DNA from: Cycas panzhihuaensis
Lineage: Eukaryota > Cycadophyta
Assembly: GCA_023213395.1 (NCBI GenBank)
Contig: CM041465.1
Location: 70,687,741 to 70,751,740 of the forward strand
Direction of reading: 5' to 3'
Length of the DNA: 64,000 nt
The notes beneath the pieces are model-generated. The model ran no database searches, had not been told where the DNA came from, and worked only from the letters and a program-made list of their open reading frames with translations. The translations under genes and the position numbers were made by a program. The stretch's first letter is position 1, and each line of letters starts with the position of its first letter. Below, one piece after another: positions 10,190 to 23,039 of this stretch.

Positions 10190-12710
10190 TTGTAGGAGTT
10201 ATGCATCAAACTTAATGCTCTCAATGATGAATTCCTTTATCTTCAACAAATTGAGAAAGATAAATATAAGATTTGGGCTAACATTAACTAAAAGTTGAAT
10301 ATTGATTGAAATACTTTTTTTTTTTAATCACTTCTCAAAAGTTAGATATCAGTCACATTTTTTAAATTGTCTATAGTTGAAAAATAATTGGCTCAAGTTT
10401 GGACCACCCAAGGATCTTCCAAGTCTCTTTCTTCTATGACCAAAATATTTTTTTCTAATGTCTCTCCTTTTGATGCTAACTCCTTTTAAGCTCTGAATGC
10501 TTCCCTAAATTAGCCTGTCACTTCTACTAATGTTGTGAAAATAATGAAGAAGCTTCCTTTTGGAAAATCTCCTAGCCCTGATGGCATCTCGGTTGAATTA
10601 TTACTTTCCATTAATGGTTTAAAAGTTTCTCAGCTCCTTATAGTCATTGTTTAAAAGACCCATCATATTGGTTAACTATATCCTACAATTAATACTACCT
10701 TAGTTACGTTATTGCCCAAGACTCATCACCTTGTAACTTTAAATTAGTGGCAGCCTATTAGTCTTTGTAATACCTCATACAAAATTATTGCAAAGATACT
10801 TGTAGAATGTCTCAAAGTGGTTTTATCCCTTATGGTTAATAAAAATCAAATTGTTTTTGTCCATGGATATCAAATTATTGATGGTATCACCATAGTGGCT
10901 AAGGCTTTCCATTCCATAAGGACTCACAAGTAGGTAGCTTTAATTCTTAAACTTGACATGAATAAAGCATATGATATACTAGAATGGGACTATTTATTGG
11001 CTATGCTTTGAATCAAAGGTGTTGAATGAGATCATCTACTTCGGTTCAAGAGTTTACTCTCCATTGTCACTATGACTATTAAAATTAACAGTTCTATTAC
11101 TTGCTCTTTATCAATTAGTCATGGAATTTAACAAGGATGTCCTCTTTCTCCTTGTCTTTCTAGCTTAGTAGTGGAAGGGTTTTGTTCTCTCCTCAATTGG
11201 CTACAAAGTGTTCTACTCCATATCTCTATTGTTATAGACTCTATTGTTGTTAAATACATAGGTGTGCTTATTGGGCTTCAACAATTTAAGATATTTGATT
11301 GGTATCCTTATATCCTTAAGATGAAATCCAAACGTGAGGCTTGACCTATCTGATAACTAAAGTTGGCAAGGTAATAGAGTCTCATTTAGTCTACACTCTC
11401 TTGAATGTTGAATTATTTTATGTCTCTTTTAAAGGCCCCAAAAGTAATCTTGACTTCTGTGCAAGGGATGTTCTCTCATTTTCTTTAGAAACCATGGTCA
11501 AAAGAATCATGGTTTTATCAATCAGTGAGATGAAGCACATTTATTAGACATAAAGCTTGGGGTGGCCTCATCATTAGGGATTATTTCCTTATGGAAGAGG
11601 TTCATGGTGCTAAATGCTTTTAAGACTTTTGGACACGTGAAGAGGATAAGTAAGCCTGCATTATTTGTAAGAAACAATGCAACTCATTAAATATAAAGTG
11701 CAACTTGTTTACTCTCGTCCTATTTTAAAAGGCTCAAATATATGGAACCTTATTTTTAAGGCCTAGGATTATATGTAATTCAATACTCTTATGTCTTTTG
11801 GAATTGATAGTAACTTCCTCTTTGCATATAATCCTTTGCTTAATGCAATGCCTTCGAGCCTCTCTTTGAGTATTGTTCTAATCATAATCTCACTCATGTA
11901 TCCCATTTTTATGATTTTCAAAATAAAAAACGGCATGATATTCATCCTTTGATAATGAATGATGATGAGATGGTGGATCTTAATCTTCTTTAGGTTATTG
12001 ATCAATTGTCCTTCAAGTTACAATTGGTAGAGCCTCTGGTTGGCATTATGAAGTTGGAATGAGAGAAAGGTCTTTGCTTTTTATCTTAGGCAAAGTATTT
12101 TACTATTTGCATTGGCATAAAATAAGGCATGTTCAAATTGACACAAATTTGGATTGAATTTGATGGAATAAAACTTAATCTAAACATAATGCTACTCATA
12201 TGCATCACAAGGTGTTCATTCATGAGGATACTTAAGAATCGTGGTATATTCATAGGGTTTACCAGTGCCTAGTTTGCAAAACATTATAGGCCAAGCTTAT
12301 GAAAAATTTTAACCTTGATTTGGGTTTTACTGCCTATAATTGGTCATGTTCAACTTGCTTAATTTATTGTTAACTATACTTGGTCTTTTCTGTACATATA
12401 GTTTGATAATAGATGCCATCTAGTGGATCTTTGGTTCATTATCTTTAAAACTGTTCTTTATGAGATTTGGAGTATTCAAAATATGGCACATTTTAAAGTC
12501 ATTATTCCAACCTTCAAGTATGCTTTGCTCCATATTTGGAAGGAGATTCAATTATGGCTTCAATACTCTCCTTACTTTTCCTCCCTCTCAATTCCTCTTA
12601 TTACTATTTTTAATGTTTTCAATTTAAAGGACTAGATGTTGGCCTATTGATAACTATGTAATTTTTTTCTTAATTTAATATAAAGTAGCTCTTTATTTTA
12701 CCTTAAAAAA
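10190..12710 (+). mobile_element. 5'-truncated L1-type LINE relic (reverse transcriptase)
   Basis: Plus-strand translation with frameshifts and stops shows plant LINE reverse transcriptase landmarks in order: GKSPSPDGIS near 10565, QPISLCNTSYKIIAKIL near 10750, a QIVFVHGYQIIDG block near 10850, LKLDMNKAYD near 10950, and SISHGI-stop-QGCPLSP near 11120. A LINE-like C-terminal region reads to about 12630. The 3' end, near 12660-12710, has an AAAGTAGCTC-type tail and a short A-run. The 5' endonuclease is absent, as usual for truncated LINEs. It appears inserted between the Elem-M primer site and a gag-like region. Confidence 0.85.
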
Positions 12711-13469
12711 AAGAATAATAATTTATTTAAAAATAATAATAATAAATAATTATTCATTATAATAATAATTATTTAGTAAAAAATATTTTGTAATTTTAGA
12801 ATTTTAGAATTAATGGACATCACAAATCTTGCATAGTAATTGTATGTGAATTATAGATCCTATATACCCATTGTAGAATTAGAAGTTAGCTAACTAGTTG
12901 GTTATCTAACTACTTAGATGACATAGTTGTATGCATGTTAATTCCTTGGATGGTATGTCTCTTTTTGGTGGTTAATGAAACTCTGAGGCATGTAACCATG
13001 TCATGATAGTAATGGAAGGACCATGTTATTACTCTATTGTGTGCATAGGGTATGTTATATTGTGTGTTGAACCATGGCTTATGGTTATTTCCTAGATGAC
13101 CTAACATTAGTTCTATTTCCAAACATAAATCAAGGTTTTCAAGTTGGAGTATAATGGACACATGGAGCACAGGCAAATAATCTATAAACACCACCAAAGA
13201 ATATAAAAGTAATAGTAACAACCTAAGAGCAATGACATCAACGTTAAGACGAAATTAAAAATGTAACAAAAATAGGGAGAAGGGATAAGTAAGAAGCAAT
13301 GAGCGACATGTAGGTGATGAAGTGGAGACATATATAACCTGAGTAGAGAAGGGTGTGGAAGTTATGAAATGTGCACAAAATAAGAAAGGTACACCTCAAT
13401 ATGGCAAACCACTGATATTAGAATAACCAATAGCAAGTATGATGGAGAAGTCAGTACTCACATTAGAGA
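12711..13469. other. AT-rich sequence, no gene
   Basis: This begins with TAATAATAAT-rich sequence next to the LINE tail and continues as ordinary AT-rich DNA. It may be leader of Elem-M, but no landmark supports that. Confidence 0.4.
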
Positions 13470-15026
13470 GTGTGTGTTCAGTGTAGATAAAACTAGTATT
13501 ATTTCAACAATCCTCACTAGAGATTTCCCCATGGGATTCTTTGTAAGGTATAACATTATCATTGATATCTCTTATGAAATTTTTGATGATAGGCTTGTTA
13601 ACAAGAGAATTATCACCAACCAACGCCCCATCACCATTAGTGTCATTAGGAGATCATCGATATCATCTTTAATGTCTTCAAGTAAGGGGGAGTTGTCTCT
13701 CTACCTACTGAGCTTTGATGGGAGTGGGGACCTAGAAGTACTTTTGTTCATATGCACATGAAATTAGAGGATTCATAAAATTGTTATCCAAGATGAGTTT
13801 GTCAATTGTTTTATAGTGACATTATGGGGATCAATAATGGCTCTAATTAGAGTGTTGGAGAAACAATTCAAAGGTTAAGGTGACATTTAAGAAAAAATTA
13901 AATATGGCCAGAATGATGCCTTGGTGGTGTACAATTTGAGTACTTTGAGTCAATCAAAGAGTTTAATAGAATATTATAATTGTTAGTATCCAAGCTGAAT
14001 TCTAAACTACAAGACAATTAGATTCAGCATTGGCTCATGGAAGGGATACTAACGAGGTATTAGGAAAAATTAGAAGTAATGGCATCTAAAACATGTGCCT
14101 AAGCCTTAAAAAGAGCCTTGTAATTATATGAAAGATATTGAGGGAGAGTAACTCAAGACAAAAGAGATAAAGAAGTAAATGGGGTAGTGACATTGAGTCA
14201 CAACCTAAGAATATCTATAAGTGTCTGAGGAAGTACTTGAAGTAAGAATTGGCAACACTTATTGTAGAGTTACAGAGCTCAGCATTAAAGAGACTGAATG
14301 TGTGGTACTTAGAATATAGGATGCAAGGATATTTTATGAATGAATGTAAAAATATACATTGGATTTACCACATCCTTTAAATAGATATTTTTGTGAGATT
14401 TGTGATAGACATGTTGGGCATGCCAATGTGAATTGCCCCTTCCACCCAAAGTATACTCGTGCACCACTACAAAGGAGTTTTACTAGAGGACAAAGATTAT
14501 TTTTTGAAAGTTGTGATCACCAATTGTCAAGAAGACCCTTATTCAAGGAGAGATCTTCCATGCCACAAATACCACCCAGGTGTTTTATATGTAATAAATG
14601 AAGGCATCAACTATAATGATACCTAGTTCTACAAAAAAGTGGAGATAATCTTTGTGAAGATTATAGATCAAGAGACCATGGCATTGAGTTCTATCCACTA
14701 AAAAAATTAACAACCATATAATTGTTGTAAAAAGATTTCTTATATGATAGTGGAACCATGATGTTGATGACTCAAAGTGACCACCGAACGTAGAGCCCAC
14801 AAATTGTATATGATTGTCCAAATCCCGCCAAGGATAAGAATAGGTTAATGGAAGTTACATAGGTTTTATAAGAGGAATTTAAGGCGATGCAAAGTCAATT
14901 TTAAGAATTAGGCGAAGTAATGACCCATCTTAGAGATGTTAGAAAAGAGGCAACAAAATAGTATGTGGAAAAGTTGGTTGGGGAAATTTTGTTAGTATGG
15001 GGCAAAGAACTAGTTGATAATGATAG
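13470..15026 (+). pseudogene. Decayed gag-like region with zinc-knuckle motif
   Basis: The plus strand reads as a gag-like protein with stops. A stretch near 13700 (SFDGSGDLEVLLF) resembles the start of a plant retroelement gag. At about 14390 a C-x2-C-x4-GH-x4-C knuckle is clear (CEICDRHVGHANVNCP), with a second, degraded cysteine motif (CFIC) near 14583. The region is interrupted by Copia-A after GTAAC at 15027-15031 and may resume at 28670. It could be the gag of Elem-M, whose LTR lies upstream, but the link is inferred. Confidence 0.55.
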
Positions 15027-15031
15027 GTAAC

Positions 15032-15545
15032 TATTAAAATATTATTATATCTAATGTTACCTTTTATGTTACTTTATTAAATAATCTTATTATTGTAAGA
15101 TTCATTGACAAAAGGCAGTTATCTTTTCAACGAACGTCTCCATCTATTTATCTCTTCTTAGATTCTAAGAAGATGGTCCTAATGGTCATAATGGATGAAA
15201 TACTACTTTGAATGGTCCTGAGGTAGTCAGAATGGTCAGATTTGTTAGTTTGTAATGATGTTGGTTGGGATTACATAAGGATAGAACACTGCTCACATTA
15301 GAGAGAGAGGATGAGATCCTCCTAAACTTTGTAACGTTTTCTTACTTATTTATTAATAAATATATCTATTTTTTAGTTGTTTTTTTATCCCCATTAGGGG
15401 TTTTTTCCACCTATCCAATCTCTATGTCATGTACATGGTTTATTTGTACCTTTTTAGATAAAATGCAAACTATTATTTATTTGTTATAATTTTCCTGTTA
15501 CAAAATGAAAACACTACAAATAGAAAATAATTCCTCTTTCCAACA
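15032..15545 (+). repeat. Copia-A 5' LTR
   Basis: It begins TATTAAAATATT (the 3' copy has TGTTAGAATATT) and ends TTCCAACA. It matches 28149-28664 along its whole length. TAGTATCTAAGC follows directly, a mutated form of the TGGTATCAGAGC primer site. Confidence 0.93.
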
Positions 15546-15628
15546 TAGTATCTAAGCAAGGTTTTGTAGTAAATTTTAAATCAAAATACGTACATAAATA
15601 TGCAAAAATTAATAGGAATAAAAACTTG

Positions 15629-15672
<44 letters not shown>

Positions 15673-17639
15673 CTTTTTATATAAAAAAACTAACACCAAG
15701 AGGTGTCCTTTTTTGTCTCTTCGCTAACAACTATTTTGTAGGTCTAGCCTACTGAAATTACATACTGTTACACATTTAGACAGCCCATCTGTGAAGCTAT
15801 TACAAAAAAAAAAGTATATAAACTAGAATCTAAAATGCTCTCTCTCAAAGCTGGGAACTCATCTTTTGTTAATTTTTCAAAAAAAAGGAGAAGACTACTG
15901 AAATGAAACCCAAGTAAGAGAAAGCCCCTCCATACAGTCTCTGTAATTACTTGGAGCCACATGTCGTAGCTTGGAGAATATCCATGTAAAGTGTTTCTAC
16001 ACTATTTCTAAAATACATTGAGAAGCCTGCAGTAATTGCAAACATGAAGGAAAAGAAAACCCTTGTGTGATGGCATCTGTATGCAACCCAGCCATAAATT
16101 CATCTGAAAATAAAAACTAAAAATTATACATAGCAACTCAAGAAGATAACCTGAAGATGGACAAGGTTACAAAGACACCTTTTTCACTTGCTCGTTATGG
16201 TGGTGCTAAAAGATGTTGAATCCATATAGGGAGAAGAAACCCTAGTAAGGAAAATTAATGTGACCTTCCATCCACCAAAGATTAAGCACTGATCAACAGA
16301 GATCATTAATGACATTGCCTTTGAACCTACCAAAGAATGAAGGATATATGCCTACTAAAACACAGAGGAGCGATGCCTACCAAACCAAATCACAAAGGAG
16401 AGACGCCTACCAAAGCATAGAGGAGAGACAACTACCAAACCAAGGCATGAAGGAGAGACACCTGCCAAACCAAAGCATGGAGAAGAGATGTTACCGAGGA
16501 TTTGAGAAGGGAAAGTACAAAGTAGAGACACTCATAGAACCAACATTCATGAAGGGAGTCAAGATATTTGCAACCTGCAAACACAAGCAAAGAACCAACA
16601 AAAACCAAAGATGAAACCCTAACGATATTCATAACAAGGCGTTGGACATGAAGATAAATCATTTTTTATGTAATATGTTTACAAACGTAAAAACATTACA
16701 TAATAATTAATAAACGTTTCGAGTCCACACCCCCCCTATTTCAACCTTTTAATTTATTTTTTATTTTTTATAAAGTTTAATTTAATTTAATTTAATTTTT
16801 AGATCCATAAAGTCCCCCTCCATTAGGCCCTTGGTTTCTTTACACCATCATGCGACCTCATTATTTTTTAAAAAGGGGCTTTACCTTTTAATTATTATTT
16901 TTATTATTTTCCTTAAGGGGTGTCAGGTTCTTCATTTATAAATTCATCATACAAAGTCCAAATTCAACTTTGAAAGAAACGTCTAATTCGTAGTTCAGAT
17001 ACATATGCATTGACTAGATACTCAAGCCATTTAGATTCCATCTTAACCTACAGAACCTTGCCTAAGGATATGCCTCCATTCACAACCAGGTAAGCTAAGG
17101 TACGTAATATTTTTAAGAAACTTTTCTTATGATTTATTAATTCTAGTATCTTAAGCTAGCAAATATTCATTATCTAATTTTAATTCAATGAAATTTATTA
17201 ATTTTTTGCATGATTTTCAAAAAATATTATGTAATTGATTAAAGACTAAAATGAAATAACTTTATGTCCATCATATGTTTCAATTTAAACTTTAATATAT
17301 GCAATGCTGACATGATTGCTTAAAATTCATTAAAAATTTAATATTTTTTAATTATTAAATATAAATATTAATATTAATAAGCTTATTTTACTTCATTTCT
17401 AATTAATGTTAAATATTTGAATGAACTGCCTTTGATTTTTTAGTGGTAAACTAATGTGTTAATGGTGAATCTTTTATGACTAAGTGGCAATGTTAATAAC
17501 TGTTTAATGTGAATTTATGTTCAGTGGCAATGTTGACAATTTAACTTCAGTAAAACATTTATTTTCTAAATACACCTTCATTTCCAATAATAATTTAATT
17601 TAAAATTCTTCCATTTTTTCATTCCTAAAAGAGGTTCTT
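15546..17639 (+). other. Copia-A leader, about 2.1 kb
   Basis: The stretch between the primer site and gag holds an (AT)n microsatellite near 15635-15670, a coding-like minisatellite at 16325-16500, and a segment near 16715-16940 resembling 61243-61370. It has no recognisable gene. The length is unusual for a Copia leader and suggests it gained sequence. Confidence 0.5.
16325..16500 (+). repeat. Degenerate minisatellite, about 25-31 bp units
   Basis: About five to six units follow the pattern GAGGAGAGACGCCTACCAAA plus a variable tail. Shorter units lack an AACCA step. The plus-strand frame stays open across it (101 codons from 16309) and yields a repetitive hydrophilic peptide with recurring R-x-A/L-Y/P-x-Q steps. 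Nothing indicates that it is translated. Confidence 0.75.
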
Positions 17640-18739
17640 TTCGTTGGTTTGTCCCAAAAATGGCACTCATGCGAGGGACTACCTCCTGTACATCGATTCT
17701 AATACTAATTGGCTCTAATTGTGTCGACTGGAAAACACGTATATCTCACCACCTAAAACAATAAAAGCTATGGTGATATGTAATAGGAGATTTTATTAAA
17801 CCAACAAATAAAACATTAAATGCCTATATGGTATACCTGATGAATTGTGATAGAGCCCTAGGCACCACTCTAACCTCTCTCTTCCCGACATTAGCTCTGC
17901 ATTTCTCAAATACAGATAATTTAGCCATAGTCTAAAACTCACTTAAGGAAAAGTATGATAAGGTTGATAATTAGAAGCTAGTCATTCTAGAATAACAAAT
18001 GTATGATTTAAACTATGAAGACTTCTATAAAGTTAAAGACTTCTTATCAAAACTTTAACTTATCAACAAAGACTTAGGTAATTGCATAAAGTCTTCCACA
18101 AAAGTAGATGATAAAATTGTCACTATAACACATGCAAAAGAAAACGATACACTTGTCCATCTTACAATCAATAAACTTCCAAAACAATTCAACCTTTTCA
18201 AAAATATTAGACAACAAGGTGACATCTACTAATTTCCTTCAATCAATTAACGAATCATCTAGTTGAACATCAAACAATATTGATTCAGACTAAAAAACTT
18301 AAAGATGCTTCATAGGCTCTTTTTCCCAAGTCAAAACTAATTAATAAACCTAAACATAAAAATAACTATTAAAATAATCAACATAATCATATTGAATCCT
18401 AAAAACCTCATAGAGGTTCATCTACTCTAAACAATCCTTATCATAACACTAAATATTCTAGATCACCTAAATCTTAGAATACATCTAGACATTCATTCTT
18501 AAAAAGGAATATTGCCAATCCTAATTCTAATCAAAACATTAATTATGCTTACTATTATAAAAATGGGCACACCATTGATATCTGTAGGAATAGAATTGCT
18601 TCTAAATCCTAGAAAGCTTCTAAGGGGATCCAATGATGATCCCACAATCTTAACCATTCTCTAACTGCTTCCACATCAGTTTTTTTTACTCCAACTTCTC
18701 AACCACCCTTATGGATTCTTGATTCTGGTGCATCCCATC
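17640..18739 (+). pseudogene. Copia-A gag and start of protease
   Basis: Plus-strand translation with several stops shows a Copia gag (UBN2-like) from about 17650, with a degraded zinc knuckle near 18545-18600 (YYYKNGHTIDIC). It then reaches the aspartic protease signature WILDSGASH at 18713-18739. The frame is cut there by Copia-B and resumes after the target duplication at 25042. Confidence 0.85.
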
Positions 18740-19096
18740 TATTAACATGGCAGTTAATTGTTAAGCCACTATGTTAATGTTAATGTAGTTTAACTAAGGT
18801 GATTAAGTGAAAAGGTACGAGTTATTCAAAGGGTCACAACCCTAATTAGGGTGACAACTCTTAAAAGAATATAAATACCTTAAGCCTTTGTATATTCATT
18901 GTATCAAGCCATTATGAAATAATCAATATGATCTATCAAGGATCTTTTTGTAGTGGGTTTTTTCTGAAAAGGAATTTTCCATGTAAATCCTATATATTGT
19001 GTATATATTTTCTATGTGTACTCTTGTTTGCTTGTTGTGTATGGTTAAAGATTCTGCAGATGGGAACATTTGTGTATAATTTCATGTTCTTGAATA
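18740..19096 (+). repeat. Copia-B 5' LTR
   Basis: It begins TATTAACATGG and ends CTTGAATA. It is the same length as the 3' LTR (which begins TGTTAACATGG), and the primer site starts at the next base. Confidence 0.95.
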
Positions 19097-20644
19097 TGGT
19101 ATCAAAGTCATAGGGTCCTACATAGTTGAAGCTTGACATTAATTAGGATAGTGGGATTGTTAATTGCCAAGTAATGTTATCTAACCCAAGACAAGTCTTG
19201 AGGGTCTATCAACCCCAACAACATGCGTAAGGTGCATCGTATCAGTGGTGGTTGAAGCAGTGAAGATCGCTATTTAACAGAGCATAAGCGTTTATTAGAG
19301 TTAAGATTTAGGTGTGAAGTCCAAGTTTGTAGTTGGAGTTGGCTCATTGGGGGTCATCCGGGTTGATTCAAGAACTATAGCAATCATTCAAGCTAGCAAA
19401 GCATGCACCAATGGTGATTCAAAGGACCATAAGGACACCCATCCCTGTATACATGTAAGTTAGTTTATTTCTCAACAAAATCCTCTAAAATTTTAATGAA
19501 ATAAACCTGTATTATTATCGAAGCTTCTTCTTTGCACTAGTGGATGTGATTAGAACCAAGTTTCGATGTTTTCTATCCTTATCCGAGTGTCGGCCTAAAT
19601 ACATAGCAATAACAATGACTAAAGTTCATTGAGTTATATTATCTTTGCATAAGTTTGAACCTTATTTACTATATGAAATAATCCTACATCTGGGATACTT
19701 ATCACTATTTGTTGTTGTTATCTATGTGCCTAGGTGGATTACAAGTTGGCTGGGTGCTATATACATGAACATAGCCATATTTGTGTGTTAGACATTAGTT
19801 GAGTGTGTTTTTACAGCGCGTGTTTCTATACTAGCTAGCCATGTTTTATGTTAGCTAGGCATCCTGCCTCATGGCTAAGCAATCGATAATAAGGTGGTTG
19901 GGAATTTTGAGGGACCTGCTGGAGTGAGTGTAGGTTGTTTACTACCATATAGGTCTATGTAGACCCATTCCTTTGGTGGCTAGTCTGCGTGAAGCTCACA
20001 AGCTATACAGAGAAGTTACTGAGCTACACCCCTTATCATGTGCTTTGTGACTTTTGTGAGATCTCTTTTGGTGATATTTACTAAGGCTTGATATTTAGTA
20101 AATATTCTAAATATTGTGTCTTTTATTTTTGGCACGTGGTTTAAGTTAAAAGGGCATATGTATATTGAAAGGTCACAACTTAACGAATATACCTTTTGGT
20201 ATATTCTTCTCAATTGAATTTTATAAAAGAGACCCTTAGACCTTTAATACATAATACATTTTTATATTATGAAGTATCTTGACATCATATGAAATCCTCA
20301 TGAGCTATTTTTAGCATGGATCAAGAGGATTATCATGGTTTTTTTTTACTTGGAGACCGTGCATCTTTGCTTGTGGAGTCATCCTTTGATCTACAAAATC
20401 TTTTTTTAAGCCTTTATTTATGTCAGTTGTGATATTTGCATGGCTATCTAAAGCTATTTATTGATAGTTGATGAGGGAAAAATAGTCGATGGCTCACTTA
20501 ACGTGGGTATAGTCAGTGTTGGATGCACTTGGAAGCGTGCTCGTGAGTCAAAGGAAGATACATGGGTCCACTTTATGCTGTAGATATTTATTTTTGGTAT
20601 CGATTAAATTATATTGAAGCTTGTTTCTCGAGATAGAGCATATT
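19097..20644 (+). other. Copia-B primer site and leader
   Basis: TGGTATCAAAGTC at 19097 is the primer-binding site. The remaining 1.5 kb before gag shows no domain or repeat. Confidence 0.75.
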
Positions 20645-21475
20645 ATGCCCAAAGTTATCTTTAATGGCAACAATTTTAGTGAGTGGAATGCTAATATGGA
20701 GTTTATTTAGAGATGAATCAACTCTGGGGAATTACTAAGGTGAAAGTGGATGTGATTCCATTAGACCATAAGAAGCGAATTCATCTCGAAGAGAAGAAAT
20801 TTATGGCCATGGGACTACTGAAACTGTCATTAGCACTGGACCAGAGAGCATTGGTTCATAATCTAGATGAACCAGATGAGATATGGATAAAATTGTGTGA
20901 TACATTTAAAAAGAGGTAGACGAATATGTGTCTTGTACTAATGCTGCAGTTATTCAACTTGCATATGGAGGATAAGAATAACATCAACTCCTACCTTAAC
21001 AAGATTACAGACTTGAAGAATAAGCTAGGGGAACTAAAGTTGAACTCAATTGATGATGTGTTACTATTCGCAATAATCATGTCGACACTACTGACTACCT
21101 TTCCTACATTCTAGACTATTTATGGTAGAGATAAAGTGATGGAAGTAGAGATATTTGATGGGCTTAAAAACCTGATTCTAAAAGAGGATGCTAAGCTCAA
21201 ACATCATGGTATACTTAGAGGTTTTGGTTCAAGTCAGGCCCTAACCATAAAAACTTAGACGAAGGAGGTCACTAAGGAGGAGAAAATCATATAGAGATTA
21301 GGAGAAAGTTCTTAAGACAAATAGAAGTTCAACAAGAAATGCAATTACTACGAGAAGGATAGTCATTGTGAGAAGAACTATTGGTTTAAGCATCGTGATA
21401 AGTTCAAAGTCAACCAGGATAATAAAGGGAAGAATGTTGCTACTCATTGCATCTGAGCAAAATCCTTATCAACTG
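20645..21475 (+). pseudogene. Copia-B gag
   Basis: The reading starts ATG (MPKVIFNGNNFSEW) and continues as a UBN2-type gag through several stops and frameshifts. It ends in a degraded knuckle near 21335-21395 (CNYYEKDSHCEKNYWFKH). Gag forms the particle that packages element RNA. This copy cannot encode an intact protein. Confidence 0.88.
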
Positions 21476-21499
21476 AGTCAGATCGAATAGATTATTAGG

Positions 21500-22760
21500 T
21501 GCTTAACTCTAGAATGAAGAAGCACATTTCTTACCAAAGGTGGAACTTTGATATGATGTTTTTAAATTAGAGTGGTATTGAGATTTTCCTTAGAGATATT
21601 CACAATTTGCTGATAGAATGTATTGACGAAGTTTCCATTGTAGGAGGTAAATTTACTAGGGTATATTATGTATCGAAGATGCAGTTGAACCTTCTTTCAT
21701 CCTAAGATATCTATAAATAAGGTATTAAGGTGGAACTCTATGATGACAAATGACTAATTAAAGATCCAAAATAGAACTTTGTTGTCATAGCTACTGGGAA
21801 AGTCAAGACAACTTCTAGATGTTCGAGAAGTTTCAATCTTAGAGGAACTCCTATGCCTTCATTTCCAGTGTAGATAATGTGAGTAAGTTGTGGCATAATT
21901 ACGTAGGGTACCTTAATTATAGGAGTATTACACTGCTAAAGAGGTTGAAGATGGTGGTAGGATTATCGTAGGTTACCTACTTAGATGGTGTGTGCGAAGG
22001 GTGTATGTATGACAAGTACCACTACTACCCTTTTGCTCAGGATAATGCCTAGAGAGCTAAGGAGAAGTTAGAGCTTATACATTTAAACATAATGGGTCCT
22101 CTTCTTAACCCTTCAATATCAGGATCTCATTATATCCCTATATTTGTAGATGATTATATAGGAAGGCTTGGGTTTACTTTCTCAAGAATAAGTCAGACGT
22201 GTTTGATTGCTTTCATAATTGGAAAGCGATGGTTGAAATACATTTGATAAGAAAATAAAGTCATTAAGAAGTAATAACAGCAAGGAATACGGTAACCATG
22301 TGTTCAATCAGTTCTGCGGTGATCATGGTATAAAGTGGAAATTTATAGTCTTGTATAGTCCACAACAGAATAAAGTTGTTGAAAGAAAAAACCATACTAT
22401 GATGGAGATGGCGAGGTGTATGGTGCATGCTAAAAACCTACCATTGAAGTTTTGGGCAAAAGCTATGGCGACTACTATTTATATTTTAAACTGGGTACCT
22501 ACTCAAGCTGTTTGTAGCATGATCCTTGAAGAAAAATGGACTAGTTATAAGCTTGTCATTAGTCATTTAAGGACGTTTAGGTATATTGTATACACCCACA
22601 TCCCAGATGATACTCATAAGAAGTTGGATCTAAAGAGTCTAAAGTGCATATTGATGGGGTAAGAATAAAGCCTATAGACTATGGGACCCATAGGGGGAGA
22701 AGATTGTGGTTAGTTAGGATGTAAAATTTAATGAGACATTGACGTATCATGTTGACTGAT
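21500..22760 (+). pseudogene. Copia-B protease remnant and integrase
   Basis: After a degraded protease region (VSKMQLNLLS near 21680), the integrase part shows an LWH-x-GYLNY-like pre-integrase block near 21890, LIHLNIMGPL near 22080, IFVDDY near 22140, SPQQNKVVERKNHT near 22360 and a LPLKFWAKA block near 22440. Numerous stops and frameshifts break it. Confidence 0.85.
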
Positions 22761-23039
22761 CATCATAGAAGCCTTTTTACCCCCCCTTCTTCCATTCCTA
22801 AATTCATCAAGTGAAGAGGACAAGGAGCCCACATCGGAACACCTAAGGAAGAAGGATCAAGTGGGACGAGTAATAGTGAGGAGCCACCACAAGATAAAGT
22901 ACCTCTAACAACAGGTCCTTCAATACCTTTATGGGCAAGGAAGACTTTAGAAGATTTCAGTGTGGTGATACATACTATAACTGATTATTGAATAACAAGA
23001 AGTTAACATGCCAATCAAAATTTGTTGGTAGACACCAAT

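Noticed and set aside
15635-15670. Short (AT)n tract as a promoter TATA region
   Set aside because: It is a simple microsatellite inside the Copia-A leader.
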